Shown here: one piece after another, positions 1 to 12,238 of the stretch
Numbering within the stretch: position 1 is the stretch's first letter
Layout of the letters: each line of letters starts with the position of its first letter
Origin: Megachile rotundata
Lineage: Eukaryota > Arthropoda > Insecta > Hymenoptera > Megachilidae
Assembly: GCF_050947335.1 (NCBI RefSeq)
Contig: NW_027473839.1
Location: 1 to 64,000 of the forward strand
Direction of reading: 5' to 3'
DNA: 64,000 nucleotides
Position numbers and translations under genes: made by a program
The notes under the pieces: model-generated
The model's input: the letters and a program-made list of their open reading frames with translations, nothing else
The model's database searches: none
What the model was told of the DNA's origin: nothing

Positions 1-59
1 GCTAATAATATGAGTAAGATTGATAATAATAACAGTAATAAGTATAGTAATTGTCGTTC

Positions 60-67
60 TATCGATA
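60..67. other. TATCGATA palindrome, first of many in GATAAT-type monomers
   Basis: Most monomers have TATCGATC at monomer positions 60-67. In the GATAAT variant the last base is A, which makes the eight-base palindrome TATCGATA. In Drosophila this octamer is the DRE element bound by DREF, and it contains the CGATA core recognised by BEAF-32. Many monomers carry it, for example at 60-67 and 41,643-41,650. Whether the host has these proteins is unknown, and any binding is a guess. Confidence 0.35.
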
Positions 68-637
68 ATATAAGCATAATATGGCTAATAATATGAGTTA
101 GATTGATAATACTAAGAGTAGTGGGTATAGTAATTCTCGTTCTATCTATCATATAATCATAATATGAATAATAATATGAGTTAGATTGATAATACTAAGA
201 GTGGTGAGTATAGTAATTGTCGTTCTACCGATCATATAAGCATAATATGGCTAATAATATGAGTTAGATTGATAATAATAAGAGTAATGAGTATAGTAAT
301 TGTCGTTCTATCGATCATATCTGCATAATATGGTTAACAGTATGAGTTAGATTGATAATAATAAGAGTAATAAGTATAGTAATTGTCGTTATATCGATCA
401 TATAACCATAATATGGCTAATAATATGAGTTAGATTGATAATACTAAGGGTAGTGAGTATAGTAATTCTCGTTCTGTCGATCATGTAAGCATAATATGGC
501 TAATAATATGAGTTGGATTGATAATAATAAGAGTAATAAGTATAGTAATTGTCGTTCTATCGATCATATAAGCATAATATGGCTAATAATATGAGTTAGA
601 TTGATAATACTAAGAGTAGTGAGTATAGTAATTCTCA

Positions 638-3459
638 TTCTATCGATCATATAAGCATAATATGGCTAATAATATGAGTTAGATAGATAATAATAAGAGT
701 AATGAGTATAGTAATTGTAGTTCTATCGATCATATCTGCATAATATGGTTAATAATATGAGTTAGATTCATAATAATAACAGTAATAAGTATAGTAATTG
801 TCGTTCTATCGATAATATAACCATAATATGGCTAATAATATGAGTTAGATTGATAATACTAAGAGTAGTGAGTATAGTAATTCTCGTTCTATCGATCATA
901 TAAGCATAATATGGCTAATAATATGAGTTAGATTGATAATAATAAGAGTAATAAGTACAGTAATTGTCGTTCTATCGATCATATAAGCATAATAAGGCTA
1001 ATAATATGAGTTAGAGTGATAATACTAAGAGTAGTGAGTATAGTAATTCTCATTCTATCGATCATATAAGCATAATATGGCTAATAATATGAGTTAGATT
1101 GATAATAATAAGAGTAAAAAGTATAGTAATTGTCGTTCTCTCGATCATTTAAGCATAATATGGCGAATTATATGAGTTGGGTTGATAAAACTAAGAATAA
1201 TAAGTACAGTAACTGTCGTTCTATCGATCATATAAGCATAATATGGTTAATAATATGAGTTAGAATGATAATAATAAGAGTAATAAGTATAGTACTTGTC
1301 GTTCTATCGATCATATCTGCATAATATGGTTAATAATATGAGTTAGATTGATAATAGTGAGTGTAATAAGTATAGTGAATGTCGTTCTATCGATCATATC
1401 AGCATAATATGGGTAATAATATGAGTTGGATTGATAATAGTGAGAGTAATGAGTATAGTATTTGTCGTTCTATCGATCATATAAGCATAATATGGCTAAT
1501 AATACGAGTTAGATTGATAATAATAAGAGTAATAAGTATAGTAATTGTCGTTCTATCGATCATATAAGCACAATATGGCTAATAATATGAGTTAGATTGA
1601 TAATAATAAGAGTAATGAGTATAGTAATTGTCGTTCTATCGATCATATCTGCATAATATGGTTAACAGTATGAGTTAGATTGATAATAATAAGAGTAATA
1701 AGTATAGTAATTGTCGTTATATCGATCATATAACCATAATATGGCTAATAATATGAGTTAGATTGATAATACTAAGAGTAGTGAGTATAGTAATTCTCGT
1801 TCTATCGATCATATAAGCATAATATGGCTAATAATATGAGTTAGATTGATAATAATAAGAGTAATAAGTACAGTAATTGTCGTTCTATCGATCATATAAG
1901 CATAATAAGGCTAATAATATGAGTTAGAGTGATAATACTAAGAGTAGTGAGTATAGTAATTCTCATTCTATCGATCATATAAGCATAATATGGCTAATAA
2001 TATGAGTTAGATTGATAATAATAAGAGTAAAAAGTATAGTAATTGTCGTTCTCTCGATCATTTAAGCATAATATGGCGAATAATATGAGTTGGGTTGATA
2101 AAACTAAGAATAATAAGTACAGTAACTGTCGTTCTATCGATCATATAAGCATAATATGGTTAATAATATGAGTTAGAATGATAATAATAAGAGTAATAAG
2201 TATAGTAATTGTCGTTCTATCGATCATATCTGCATAATATGGTTAATAATATGAGTTAGATTGATAATAGTGAGTGTAATAAGTATAGTGAATGTCGTTC
2301 TATCGATCATATCAGCATAATATGGGTAATAATATGAGTTGGATTGATAATAATAAGAGTAATGAGTATAGTAATTGTAGTTCTATCGATCATATAAGCA
2401 TAATATGGCTAATAATATGAGTAAGAATCATAATAATAAGAGTAATGAGTATAGTAATTGTAGTTCTATCGATCATATCTGCATAATATGGTTAATAATA
2501 TGAGTTAGATTCATAATAATAACAGTAATAAGTATAGTAATTGTCGTTCTATCGATAATATAACCATAATATGGCTAATAATATGAGTTAGATTGATAAT
2601 ACTAAGAGTAGTGAGTATAGTAATTCTCGTTCTATCGATCATATAAGAGTAATATGGCTAATAATATGAGTTAGATTGATAATAATAAGAGTAATAAGTA
2701 CAGTAATTGTCGTTCAATCGATCATATAAGCATAATAAGGCTAATAATATGAGTTAGAGTGATAATACTAAGAGTAGTGAGTATAGTAATTCTCATTCTA
2801 TCGATCATATAAGCATAATATGGCTAATAATATGAGTAAGATTGATAATAATAAGAGTAATAAGTATAGTAATTGTCGTTCTCTCGATCATATAAGCATA
2901 ATATGGCTAATAATATGAGTTAGATTCATAATAATAAGAGTAGGAAGTATAGTAATTGTCGTTCTATCGATCATATAAGCATAATATGGCTAATAATATG
3001 AGTTAGATTGATAATAATAAGTGTAAAAAGTAGAGTAATTGTCGTTCGATCGATCATATCTGCATAATATGGTTAATAATATGAGTTAGATTGATAATAA
3101 TAAGAGTAATGAGTATAGTAATTGTCGTACTATCGATCATATAAGCATAATATGGCTAATAATGTGAGTTAGATTGATAATAATAAGTGTAATAAGTATA
3201 GTAATTGTCGTTCTATCGGTCATTTAAGCATAATATGGCTAATAATATGAGTCAGATTGATAATAATAACAGTAATAAGTATAGTAATTGTCGTTCTATC
3301 GATAATATAAGCATAATATGGCTAATAATATGAGTTAGATTGATAATACTAAGAGTAGTGGGTATAGTAATTCTCGTTCTATCTATCATATAATCATAAT
3401 ATGAATAATAATATGAGTTAGATTGATAATACTAAGAGTGGTGAGTATAGTAATTGTCG
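638..3459. repeat. HOR R1, 34 monomers (2,822 bp)
   Basis: This is the first member of a tandem pair with R2. The left edge of shared sequence is at 638 (matching 3,460) and the right edge is at 3,506 (matching 6,162). R1 carries two D cassettes, at 1,163 and 2,076, 11 monomers apart. It also carries diagnostic variants repeated in R2: TAAGAGTAATATGG near 2,644, CGTTCAATCG at 2,711, GAGTAGGAAG near 2,938, AAAAAGTAGAG near 3,025 and AATGTGAG near 3,162. Confidence 0.85.
1163..1577 (+). repeat. Divergent five-monomer D cassette (D-E-F-G-H), first of 25 D monomers
   Basis: D is the most divergent monomer type. It starts GCGAAT, has GAGTTGGGTTGATAAAAC and AAGAATAATAAGTACAG, and follows a monomer ending CATTTAAGC. 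It is normally followed by E (GTTAAT start, AGAATGAT), F (GTTAAT start, GTGAGTGTAA, TAGTGAATG) and G (GGGTAAT start). H (AATACGAG) follows only in one flavour. D monomers start at 1163, 2076, 3819, 4732, 7139, 8052, 10127, 11040, 12617, 13447, 14194, 15439, 17597, 18510, 20087, 20834, 21581, 22826, 26810, 28470, 33947, 40089, 57104, 59345 and 61586. In the flavour starting at 1163, 3819, 7139, 10127, 13447, 15439, 17597, 20834, 22826, 26810 and 28470, the F-G-H stretch happens to be stop-free for 62 codons. The copies at 33,947 and 40,089 are degenerate. No function is evident. Confidence 0.9.
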
Positions 3460-6162
3460 TTCTATCGATCATATAAGCATAATATGGCTAATAATATGAG
3501 TTAGATAGATAATAATAAGAGTAATGAGTATAGTAATTGTAGTTCTATCGATCATATCTGCATAATATGGTTAATAATATGAGTTAGATTCATAATAATA
3601 ACAGTAATAAGTATAGTAATTGTCGTTCTATCGATAATATAACCATAATATGGCTAATAATATGAGTTAGATTGATAATACTAAGAGTAGTGAGTATAGT
3701 AATTCTCGTTCTATCGATCATATAAGCATAATATGGCTAATAATATGAGTTAGATTGATAATAATAAGAGTAATAAGTATAGTAATTGTCGTTCTCTCGA
3801 TCATTTAAGCATAATATGGCGAATTATATGAGTTGGGTTGATAAAACTAAGAATAATAAGTACAGTAACTGTCGTTCTATCGATCATATAAGCATAATAT
3901 GGTTAATAATATGAGTTAGAATGATAATAATAAGAGTAATAAGTATAGTACTTGTCGTTCTATCGATCATATCTGCATAATATGGTTAATAATATGAGTT
4001 AGATTGATAATAGTGAGTGTAATAAGTATAGTGAATGTCGTTCTATCGATCATATCAGCATAATATGGGTAATAATATGAGTTGGATTGATAATAGTGAG
4101 AGTAATGAGTATAGTATTTGTCGTTCTATCGATCATATAAGCATAATATGGCTAATAATACGAGTTAGATTGATAATAATAAGAGTAATAAGTATAGTAA
4201 TTGTCGTTCTATCGATCATATAAGCACAATATGGCTAATAATATGAGTTAGATTGATAATAATAAGAGTAATGAGTATAGTAATTGTCGTTCTATCGATC
4301 ATATCTGCATAATATGGTTAACAGTATGAGTTAGATTGATAATAATAAGAGTAATAAGTATAGTAATTGTCGTTATATCGATCATATAACCATAATATGG
4401 CTAATAATATGAGTTAGATTGATAATACTAAGAGTAGTGAGTATAGTAATTCTCGTTCTATCGATCATATAAGCATAATATGGCTAATAATATGAGTTAG
4501 ATTGATAATAATAAGAGTAATAAGTACAGTAATTGTCGTTCTATCGATCATATAAGCATAATAAGGCTAATAATATGAGTTAGAGTGATAATACTAAGAG
4601 TAGTGAGTATAGTAATTCTCATTCTATCGATCATATAAGCATAATATGGCTAATAATATGAGTTAGATTGATAATAATAAGAGTAAAAAGTATAGTAATT
4701 GTCGTTCTCTCGATCATTTAAGCATAATATGGCGAATAATATGAGTTGGGTTGATAAAACTAAGAATAATAAGTACAGTAACTGTCGTTCTATCGATCAT
4801 ATAAGCATAATATGGTTAATAATATGAGTTAGAATGATAATAATAAGAGTAATAAGTATAGTAATTGTCGTTCTATCGATCATATCTGCATAATATGGTT
4901 AATAATATGAGTTAGATTGATAATAGTGAGTGTAATAAGTATAGTGAATGTCGTTCTATCGATCATATCAGCATAATATGGGTAATAATATGAGTTGGAT
5001 TGATAATAATAAGAGTAATGAGTATAGTAATTGTAGTTCTATCGATCATATAAGCATAATATGGCTAATAATATGAGTAAGAATCATAATAATAAGAGTA
5101 ATGAGTATAGTAATTGTAGTTCTATCGATCATATCTGCATAATATGGTTAATAATATGAGTTAGATTCATAATAATAACAGTAATAAGTATAGTAATTGT
5201 CGTTCTATCGATAATATAACCATAATATGGCTAATAATATGAGTTAGATTGATAATACTAAGAGTAGTGAGTATAGTAATTCTCGTTCTATCGATCATAT
5301 AAGAGTAATATGGCTAATAATATGAGTTAGATTGATAATAATAAGAGTAATAAGTACAGTAATTGTCGTTCAATCGATCATATAAGCATAATAAGGCTAA
5401 TAATATGAGTTAGAGTGATAATACTAAGAGTAGTGAGTATAGTAATTCTCATTCTATCGATCATATAAGCATAATATGGCTAATAATATGAGTAAGATTG
5501 ATAATAATAAGAGTAATAAGTATAGTAATTGTCGTTCTCTCGATCATATAAGCATAATATGGCTAATAATATGAGTTAGATTCATAATAATAAGAGTAGG
5601 AAGTATAGTAATTGTCGTTCTATCGATCATATAAGCATAATATGGCTAATAATATGAGTTAGATTGATAATAATAAGTGTAAAAAGTAGAGTAATTGTCG
5701 TTCGATCGATCATATCTGCATAATATGGTTAATAATATGAGTTAGATTGATAATAATAAGAGTAATGAGTATAGTAATTGTCGTACTATCGATCATATAA
5801 GCATAATATGGCTAATAATGTGAGTTAGATTGATAATAATAAGTGTAATAAGTATAGTAATTGTCGTTCTATCGGTCATTTAAGCATAATATGGCTAATA
5901 ATATGAGTCAGATTGATAATAATAACAGTAATAAGTATAGTAATTGTCGTTCTATCGATAATATAAGCATAATATGGCTAATAATATGAGTTAGATTGAT
6001 AATACTAAGAGTAGTGGGTATAGTAATTCTCGTTCTATCTATCATATAATCATAATATGAATAATAATATGAGTTAGATTGATAATACTAAGAGTGGTGA
6101 GTATAGTAATTGTCGTTCTATCGATCATATAAGCATAATATGGCTAATAATATGAGTTAGAT
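3460..6162. repeat. HOR R2, tandem copy of R1 lacking two monomers
   Basis: This segment repeats R1. The spacing is 2,822 bp (34 monomers) up to about 3,760 and 2,656 bp (32 monomers) after it. The change comes from loss of two whole monomers near 3,760-3,800, where an AATAAGTATAG monomer is fused to one ending CTCTCGATCATTTAAGC. D cassettes lie at 3,819 and 4,732, with the same 11-monomer spacing as in R1. The R1/R2 junction can only be placed between 3,460 and 3,506. Confidence 0.85.
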
Positions 6163-6382
6163 TGATAATAATAAGAGTAGTAAGTATAGTATTTGTCGTT
6201 CTATCGATCATATAAGCATAATATGGCTAATAATACGAGTTAGATTGATAATAATAAGAGTAATAAGTATAGTAATTGTCGTTCTATCGATCATTTAACC
6301 ATAATATGGCTAATAATATGAGTTAGATTGATAATAATAAGAGTAATAAGTATAGGAATTGTCGTTCTATCGATAATATAAG
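6163..6382. repeat. Transitional monomers between R2 and R3
   Basis: These 2.6 monomers do not continue the R2 period and do not yet follow R3. They carry GTAGTAAGTATAGTATTTG, then AATACGAG with CATTTAACC, then TATAGGAATTG with GATAAT. The same run occurs near 26,400-26,600, 52,500-52,670, 53,640-53,850, 56,380-56,590 and 57,780-58,000, so it is a recurring short block. Confidence 0.6.
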
Positions 6383-9370
6383 CATAATATGGCTAATAAT
6401 ATGAGTTAGATTGATAATACTAAGGGTAGTGAGTATAGTAATTCTCGTTCTGTCGATCATGTAAGCATAATATGGCTAATAATATGAGTTGGATTGATAA
6501 TAATAAGAGTAATAAGTATAGTAATTGTCGTTCTATCGATCATATAAGCATAATATGGCTAATAATATGAGTTAGATTGATAATACTAAGAGTAGTGAGT
6601 ATAGTAATTCTCATTCTATCGATCATATAAGCATAATATGGCTAATAATATGAGTTAGATAGATAATAATAAGAGTAATGAGTATAGTAATTGTAGTTCT
6701 ATCGATCATATCTGCATAATATGGTTAATAATATGAGTTAGATTCATAATAATAACAGTAATAAGTATAGTAATTGTCGTTCTATCGATAATATAACCAT
6801 AATATGGCTAATAATATGAGTTAGATTGATAATACTAAGAGTAGTGAGTATAGTAATTCTCGTTCTATCGATCATATAAGCATAATATGGCTAATAATAT
6901 GAGTTAGATTGATAATAATAAGAGTAATAAGTACAGTAATTGTCGTTCTATCGATCATATAAGCATAATAAGGCTAATAATATGAGTTAGAGTGATAATA
7001 CTAAGAGTAGTGAGTATAGTAATTCTCATTCTATCGATCATATAAGCATAATATGGCTAATAATATGAGTTAGATTGATAATAATAAGAGTAAAAAGTAT
7101 AGTAATTGTCGTTCTCTCGATCATTTAAGCATAATATGGCGAATAATATGAGTTGGGTTGATAAAACTAAGAATAATAAGTACAGTAACTGTCGTTCTAT
7201 CGATCATATAAGCGTAATATGGTTAATAATATGAGTTAGAATGATAATAATAAGAGTAATAAGTATAGTAATTGTCGTTCTATCGATCATATCTGCATAA
7301 TATGGTTAATAATATGAGTTAGATTGATAATAGTGAGTGTAATAAGTATAGTGAATGTCGTTCTATCGATCATATCAGCATAATATGGGTAATAATATGA
7401 GTTGGATTGATAATAGTGAGAGTAATGAGTATAGTATTTGTCGTTCTATCGATCATATAAGCATAATATGGCTAATAATACGAGTTAGATTGATAATAAT
7501 AAGAGTAATAAGTATAGTAATTGTCGTTCTATCGATCATATAAGCACAATATGGCTAATAATATGAGTTAGATTGATAATAATAAGAGTAATGAGTATAG
7601 TAATTGTCGTTCTATCGATCATATCTGCATAATATGGTTAACAGTATGAGTTAGATTGATAATAATAAGAGTAATAAGTATAGTAATTGTCGTTATATCG
7701 ATCATATAACCATAATATGGCTAATAATATGAGTTAGATTGATAATACTAAGAGTAGTGAGTATAGTAATTCTCGTTCTATCGATCATATAAGCATAATA
7801 TGGCTAATAATATGAGTTAGATTGATAATAATAAGAGTAATAAGTACAGTAATTGTCGTTCTATCGATCATATAAGCATAATAAGGCTAATAATATGAGT
7901 TAGAGTGATAATACTAAGAGTAGTGAGTATAGTAATTCTCATTCTATCGATCATATAAGCATAATATGGCTAATAATATGAGTTAGATTGATAATAATAA
8001 GAGTAAAAAGTATAGTAATTGTCGTTCTCTCGATCATTTAAGCATAATATGGCGAATAATATGAGTTGGGTTGATAAAACTAAGAATAATAAGTACAGTA
8101 ACTGTCGTTCTATCGATCATATAAGCATAATATGGTTAATAATATGAGTTAGAATGATAATAATAAGAGTAATAAGTATAGTAATTGTCGTTCTATCGAT
8201 CATATCTGCATAATATGGTTAATAATATGAGTTAGATTGATAATAGTGAGTGTAATAAGTATAGTGAATGTCGTTCTATCGATCATATCAGCATAATATG
8301 GGTAATAATATGAGTTGGATTGATAATAATAAGAGTAATGAGTATAGTAATTGTAGTTCTATCGATCATATAAGCATAATATGGCTAATAATATGAGTAA
8401 GAATCATAATAATAAGAGTAATGAGTATAGTAATTGTAGTTCTATCGATCATATCTGCATAATATGGTTAATAATATGAGTTAGATTCATAATAATAACA
8501 GTAATAAGTATAGTAATTGTCGTTCTATCGATAATATAACCATAATATGGCTAATAATATGAGTTAGATTGATAATACTAAGAGTAGTGAGTATAGTAAT
8601 TCTCGTTCTATCGATCATATAAGAATAATATGGCTAATAATATGAGTTAGATTGATAATAATAAGAGTAATAAGTACAGTAATTGTCGTTCTATCGATCA
8701 TATAAGCATAATAAGGCTAATAATATGAGTTAGAGTGATAATACTAAGAGTAGTGAGTATAGTAATTCTCATTCTATCGATCATATAAGCATAATATGGC
8801 TAATAATATGAGTTAGATTGATAATAATAAGAGTAATAAGTATAGTAATTGTCGTTCTCTCGATCATATAAGCATAATATGGCTAATAATATGAGTTAGA
8901 GTGATAATACTAAGAGTAGTGAGTATAGTAATTCTCATTCTATCGATCATATAAGCATAATATGGCTAATAATATGAGTAAGATTGATAATAATAACAGT
9001 AATAAGTATAGTAATTGTCGTTCTATCGATAATATAAGCATAATATGGCTAATAATATGAGTTAGATTGATAATACTAAGAGTAGTGGGTATAGTAATTC
9101 TCGTTCTATCTATCATATAATCATAATATGAATAATAATATGAGTTAGATTGATAATACTAAGAGTGGTGAGTATAGTAATTGTCGTTCTACCGATCATA
9201 TAAGCATAATATGGCTAATAATATGAGTTAGATTGATAATAATAAGAGTAATGAGTATAGTAATTGTCGTTCTATCGATCATATCTGCATAATATGGTTA
9301 ACAGTATGAGTTAGATTGATAATAATAAGAGTAATAAGTATAGTAATTGTCGTTATATCGATCATATAAC
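6383..9370. repeat. HOR R3, 36 monomers (2,988 bp)
   Basis: R3 forms a tandem pair with R4 at 2,988-bp spacing. Shared sequence runs 6,383-9,250 against 9,371-12,238. D cassettes are at 7,139 and 8,052. Landmarks are the GGGTAG/CTGTCGATCATGTAAGC monomer near 6,421, TAAGAATAATATGG near 8,621 and the TCTATCTATCATATAATC monomer near 9,105. Most of it also matches 412-2,640 at a spacing of 5,976 bp (72 monomers), so the family of about 3-kb HORs has at least four members in the first 12 kb. Confidence 0.85.
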
Positions 9371-12238
9371 CATAATATGGCTAATAATATGAGTTAGATT
9401 GATAATACTAAGGGTAGTGAGTATAGTAATTCTCGTTCTGTCGATCATGTAAGCATAATATGGCTAATAATATGAGTTGGATTGATAATAATAAGAGTAA
9501 TAAGTATAGTAATTGTCGTTCTATCGATCATATAAGCATAATATGGCTAATAATATGAGTTAGATTGATAATACTAAGAGTAGTGAGTATAGTAATTCTC
9601 ATTCTATCGATCATATAAGCATAATATGGCTAATAATATGAGTTAGATAGATAATAATAAGAGTAATGAGTATAGTAATTGTAGTTCTATCGATCATATC
9701 TGCATAATATGGTTAATAATATGAGTTAGATTCATAATTATAACAGTAATAAGTATAGTAATTGTCGTTCTATCGATAATATAACCATAATATGGCTAAT
9801 AATATGAGTTAGATTGATAATACTAAGAGTAGTGAGTATAGTAATTCTCGTTCTATCGATCATATAAGCATAATATGGCTAATAATATGAGTTAGATTGA
9901 TAATAATAAGAGTAATAAGTACAGTAATTGTCGTTCTATCGATCATATAAGCATAATAAGGCTAATAATATGAGTTAGAGTGATAATACTAAGAGTAGTG
10001 AGTATAGTAATTCTCATTCTATCGATCATATAAGCATAATATGGCTAATAATATGAGTTAGATTGATAATAATAAGAGTAAAAAGTATAGTAATTGTCGT
10101 TCTCTCGATCATTTAAGCATAATATGGCGAATTATATGAGTTGGGTTGATAAAACTAAGAATAATAAGTACAGTAACTGTCGTTCTATCGATCATATAAG
10201 CATAATATGGTTAATAATATGAGTTAGAATGATAATAATAAGAGTAATAAGTATAGTAATTGTCGTTCTATCGATCATATCTGCATAATATGGTTAATAA
10301 TATGAGTTAGATTGATAATAGTGAGTGTAATAAGTATAGTGAATGTCGTTCTATCGATCATATCAGCATAATATGGGTAATAATATGAGTTGGATTGATA
10401 ATAGTGAGAGTAATGAGTATAGTATTTGTCGTTCTATCGATCATATAAGCATAATATGGCTAATAATACGAGTTAGATTGATAATAATAAGAGTAATAAG
10501 TATAGTAATTGTCGTTCTATCGATCATATAAGCACAATATGGCTAATAATATGAGTTAGATTGATAATAATAAGAGTAATGAGTATAGTAATTGTCGTTC
10601 TATCGATCATATCTGCATAATATGGTTAACAGTATGAGTTAGATTGATAATAATAAGAGTAATAAGTATAGTAATTGTCGTTATATCGATCATATAACCA
10701 TAATATGGCTAATAATATGAGTTAGATTGATAATACTAAGAGTAGTGAGTATAGTAATTCTCGTTCTATCGATCATATAAGCATAATATGGCTAATAATA
10801 TGAGTTAGATTGATAATAATAAGAGTAATAAGTACAGTAATTGTCGTTCTATCGATCATATAAGCATAATAAGGCTAATAATATGAGTTAGAGTGATAAT
10901 ACTAAGAGTAGTGAGTATAGTAATTCTCATTCTATCGATCATATAAGCATAATATGGCTAATAATATGAGTTAGATTGATAATAATAAGAGTAAAAAGTA
11001 TAGTAATTGTCGTTCTCTCGATCATTTAAGCATAATATGGCGAATAATATGAGTTGGGTTGATAAAACTAAGAATAATAAGTACAGTAACTGTCGTTCTA
11101 TCGATCATATAAGCATAATATGGTTAATAATATGAGTTAGAATGATAATAATAAGAGTAATAAGTATAGTAATTGTCGTTCTATCGATCATATCTGCATA
11201 ATATGGTTAATAATATGAGTTAGATTGATAATAGTGAGTGTAATAAGTATAGTGAATGTCGTTCTATCGATCATATCAGCATAATATGGGTAATAATATG
11301 AGTTGGATTGATAATAATAAGAGTAATGAGTATAGTAATTGTAGTTCTATCGATCATATAAGCATAATATGGCTAATAATATGAGTAAGAATCATAATAA
11401 TAAGAGTAATGAGTATAGTAATTGTAGTTCTATCGATCATATCTGCATAATATGGTTAATAATATGAGTTAGATTCATAATAATAACAGTAATAAGTATA
11501 GTAATTGTCGTTCTATCGATAATATAACCATAATATGGCTAATAATATGAGTTAGATTGATAATACTAAGAGTAGTGAGTATAGTAATTCTCGTTCTATC
11601 GATCATATAAGAATAATATGGCTAATAATATGAGTTAGATTGATAATAATAAGAGTAATAAGTACAGTAATTGTCGTTCTATCGATCATATAAGCATAAT
11701 AAGGCTAATAATATGAGTTAGAGTGATAATACTAAGAGTAGTGAGTATAGTAATTCTCATTCTATCGATCATATAAGCATAATATGGCTAATAATATGAG
11801 TTAGATTGATAATAATAAGAGTAATAAGTATAGTAATTGTCGTTCTCTCGATCATATAAGCATAATATGGCTAATAATATGAGTTAGAGTGATAATACTA
11901 AGAGTAGTGAGTATAGTAATTCTCATTCTATCGATCATATAAGCATAATATGGCTAATAATATGAGTAAGATTGATAATAATAACAGTAATAAGTATAGT
12001 AATTGTCGTTCTATCGATAATATAAGCATAATATGGCTAATAATATGAGTTAGATTGATAATACTAAGAGTAGTGGGTATAGTAATTCTCGTTCTATCTA
12101 TCATATAATCATAATATGAATAATAATATGAGTTAGATTGATAATACTAAGAGTGGTGAGTATAGTAATTGTCGTTCTACCGATCATATAAGCATAATAT
12201 GGCTAATAATATGAGTTAGATTGATAATAATAAGAGTA
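9371..12238. repeat. HOR R4, tandem copy of R3
   Basis: R4 repeats R3 with D cassettes at 10,127 and 11,040. Homology to R3 stops at 12,238, where GTAATGAG in R3 meets GTAGTAAG here. The array then changes to a more closely packed D-cassette arrangement (12,617, 13,447, 14,194 and 15,439). The part after 10,003 also belongs to the larger duplicated block A. Confidence 0.85.

Larger units (their letters stand above)
1..2924. repeat. Segment duplicated 108 monomers downstream (8,965-11,888)
   Basis: From the first base to 2,924 this sequence matches 8,965-11,888 at a constant spacing of 8,964 bp (108 x 83). Shared rare variants include CTACCG near 228 and 9,192, GGGTAG near 448 and 9,412, and GCGAATTATATG at 1,163 and 10,127. 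I noticed only a few differences before about 2,640, for example near 752/9,716 (ATAATAATAAC versus ATAATTATAAC) and 1,293/10,257 (TACTTG versus TAATTG). Differences become denser after that, and the match ends at 2,924, where TTAGATTC meets TTAGAGTG. Confidence 0.85.

Noticed and set aside
373..425. CCATAATATGG in TAACC-type monomers as an SRF/MADS CArG box
   Set aside because: It is a neat imperfect palindrome, but it has seven A/T bases between CC and GG instead of six, and arises from a single G-to-C variant of the usual AGCATAATATGG.
1379..1567. 62-residue plus-strand reading frame and its twelve further copies, including 56,324-56,512
   Set aside because: It lies wholly within satellite monomers and spans 2.3 of them in shifting frame. 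Differences among copies are ordinary monomer variants. There is no recognisable domain and no start context.
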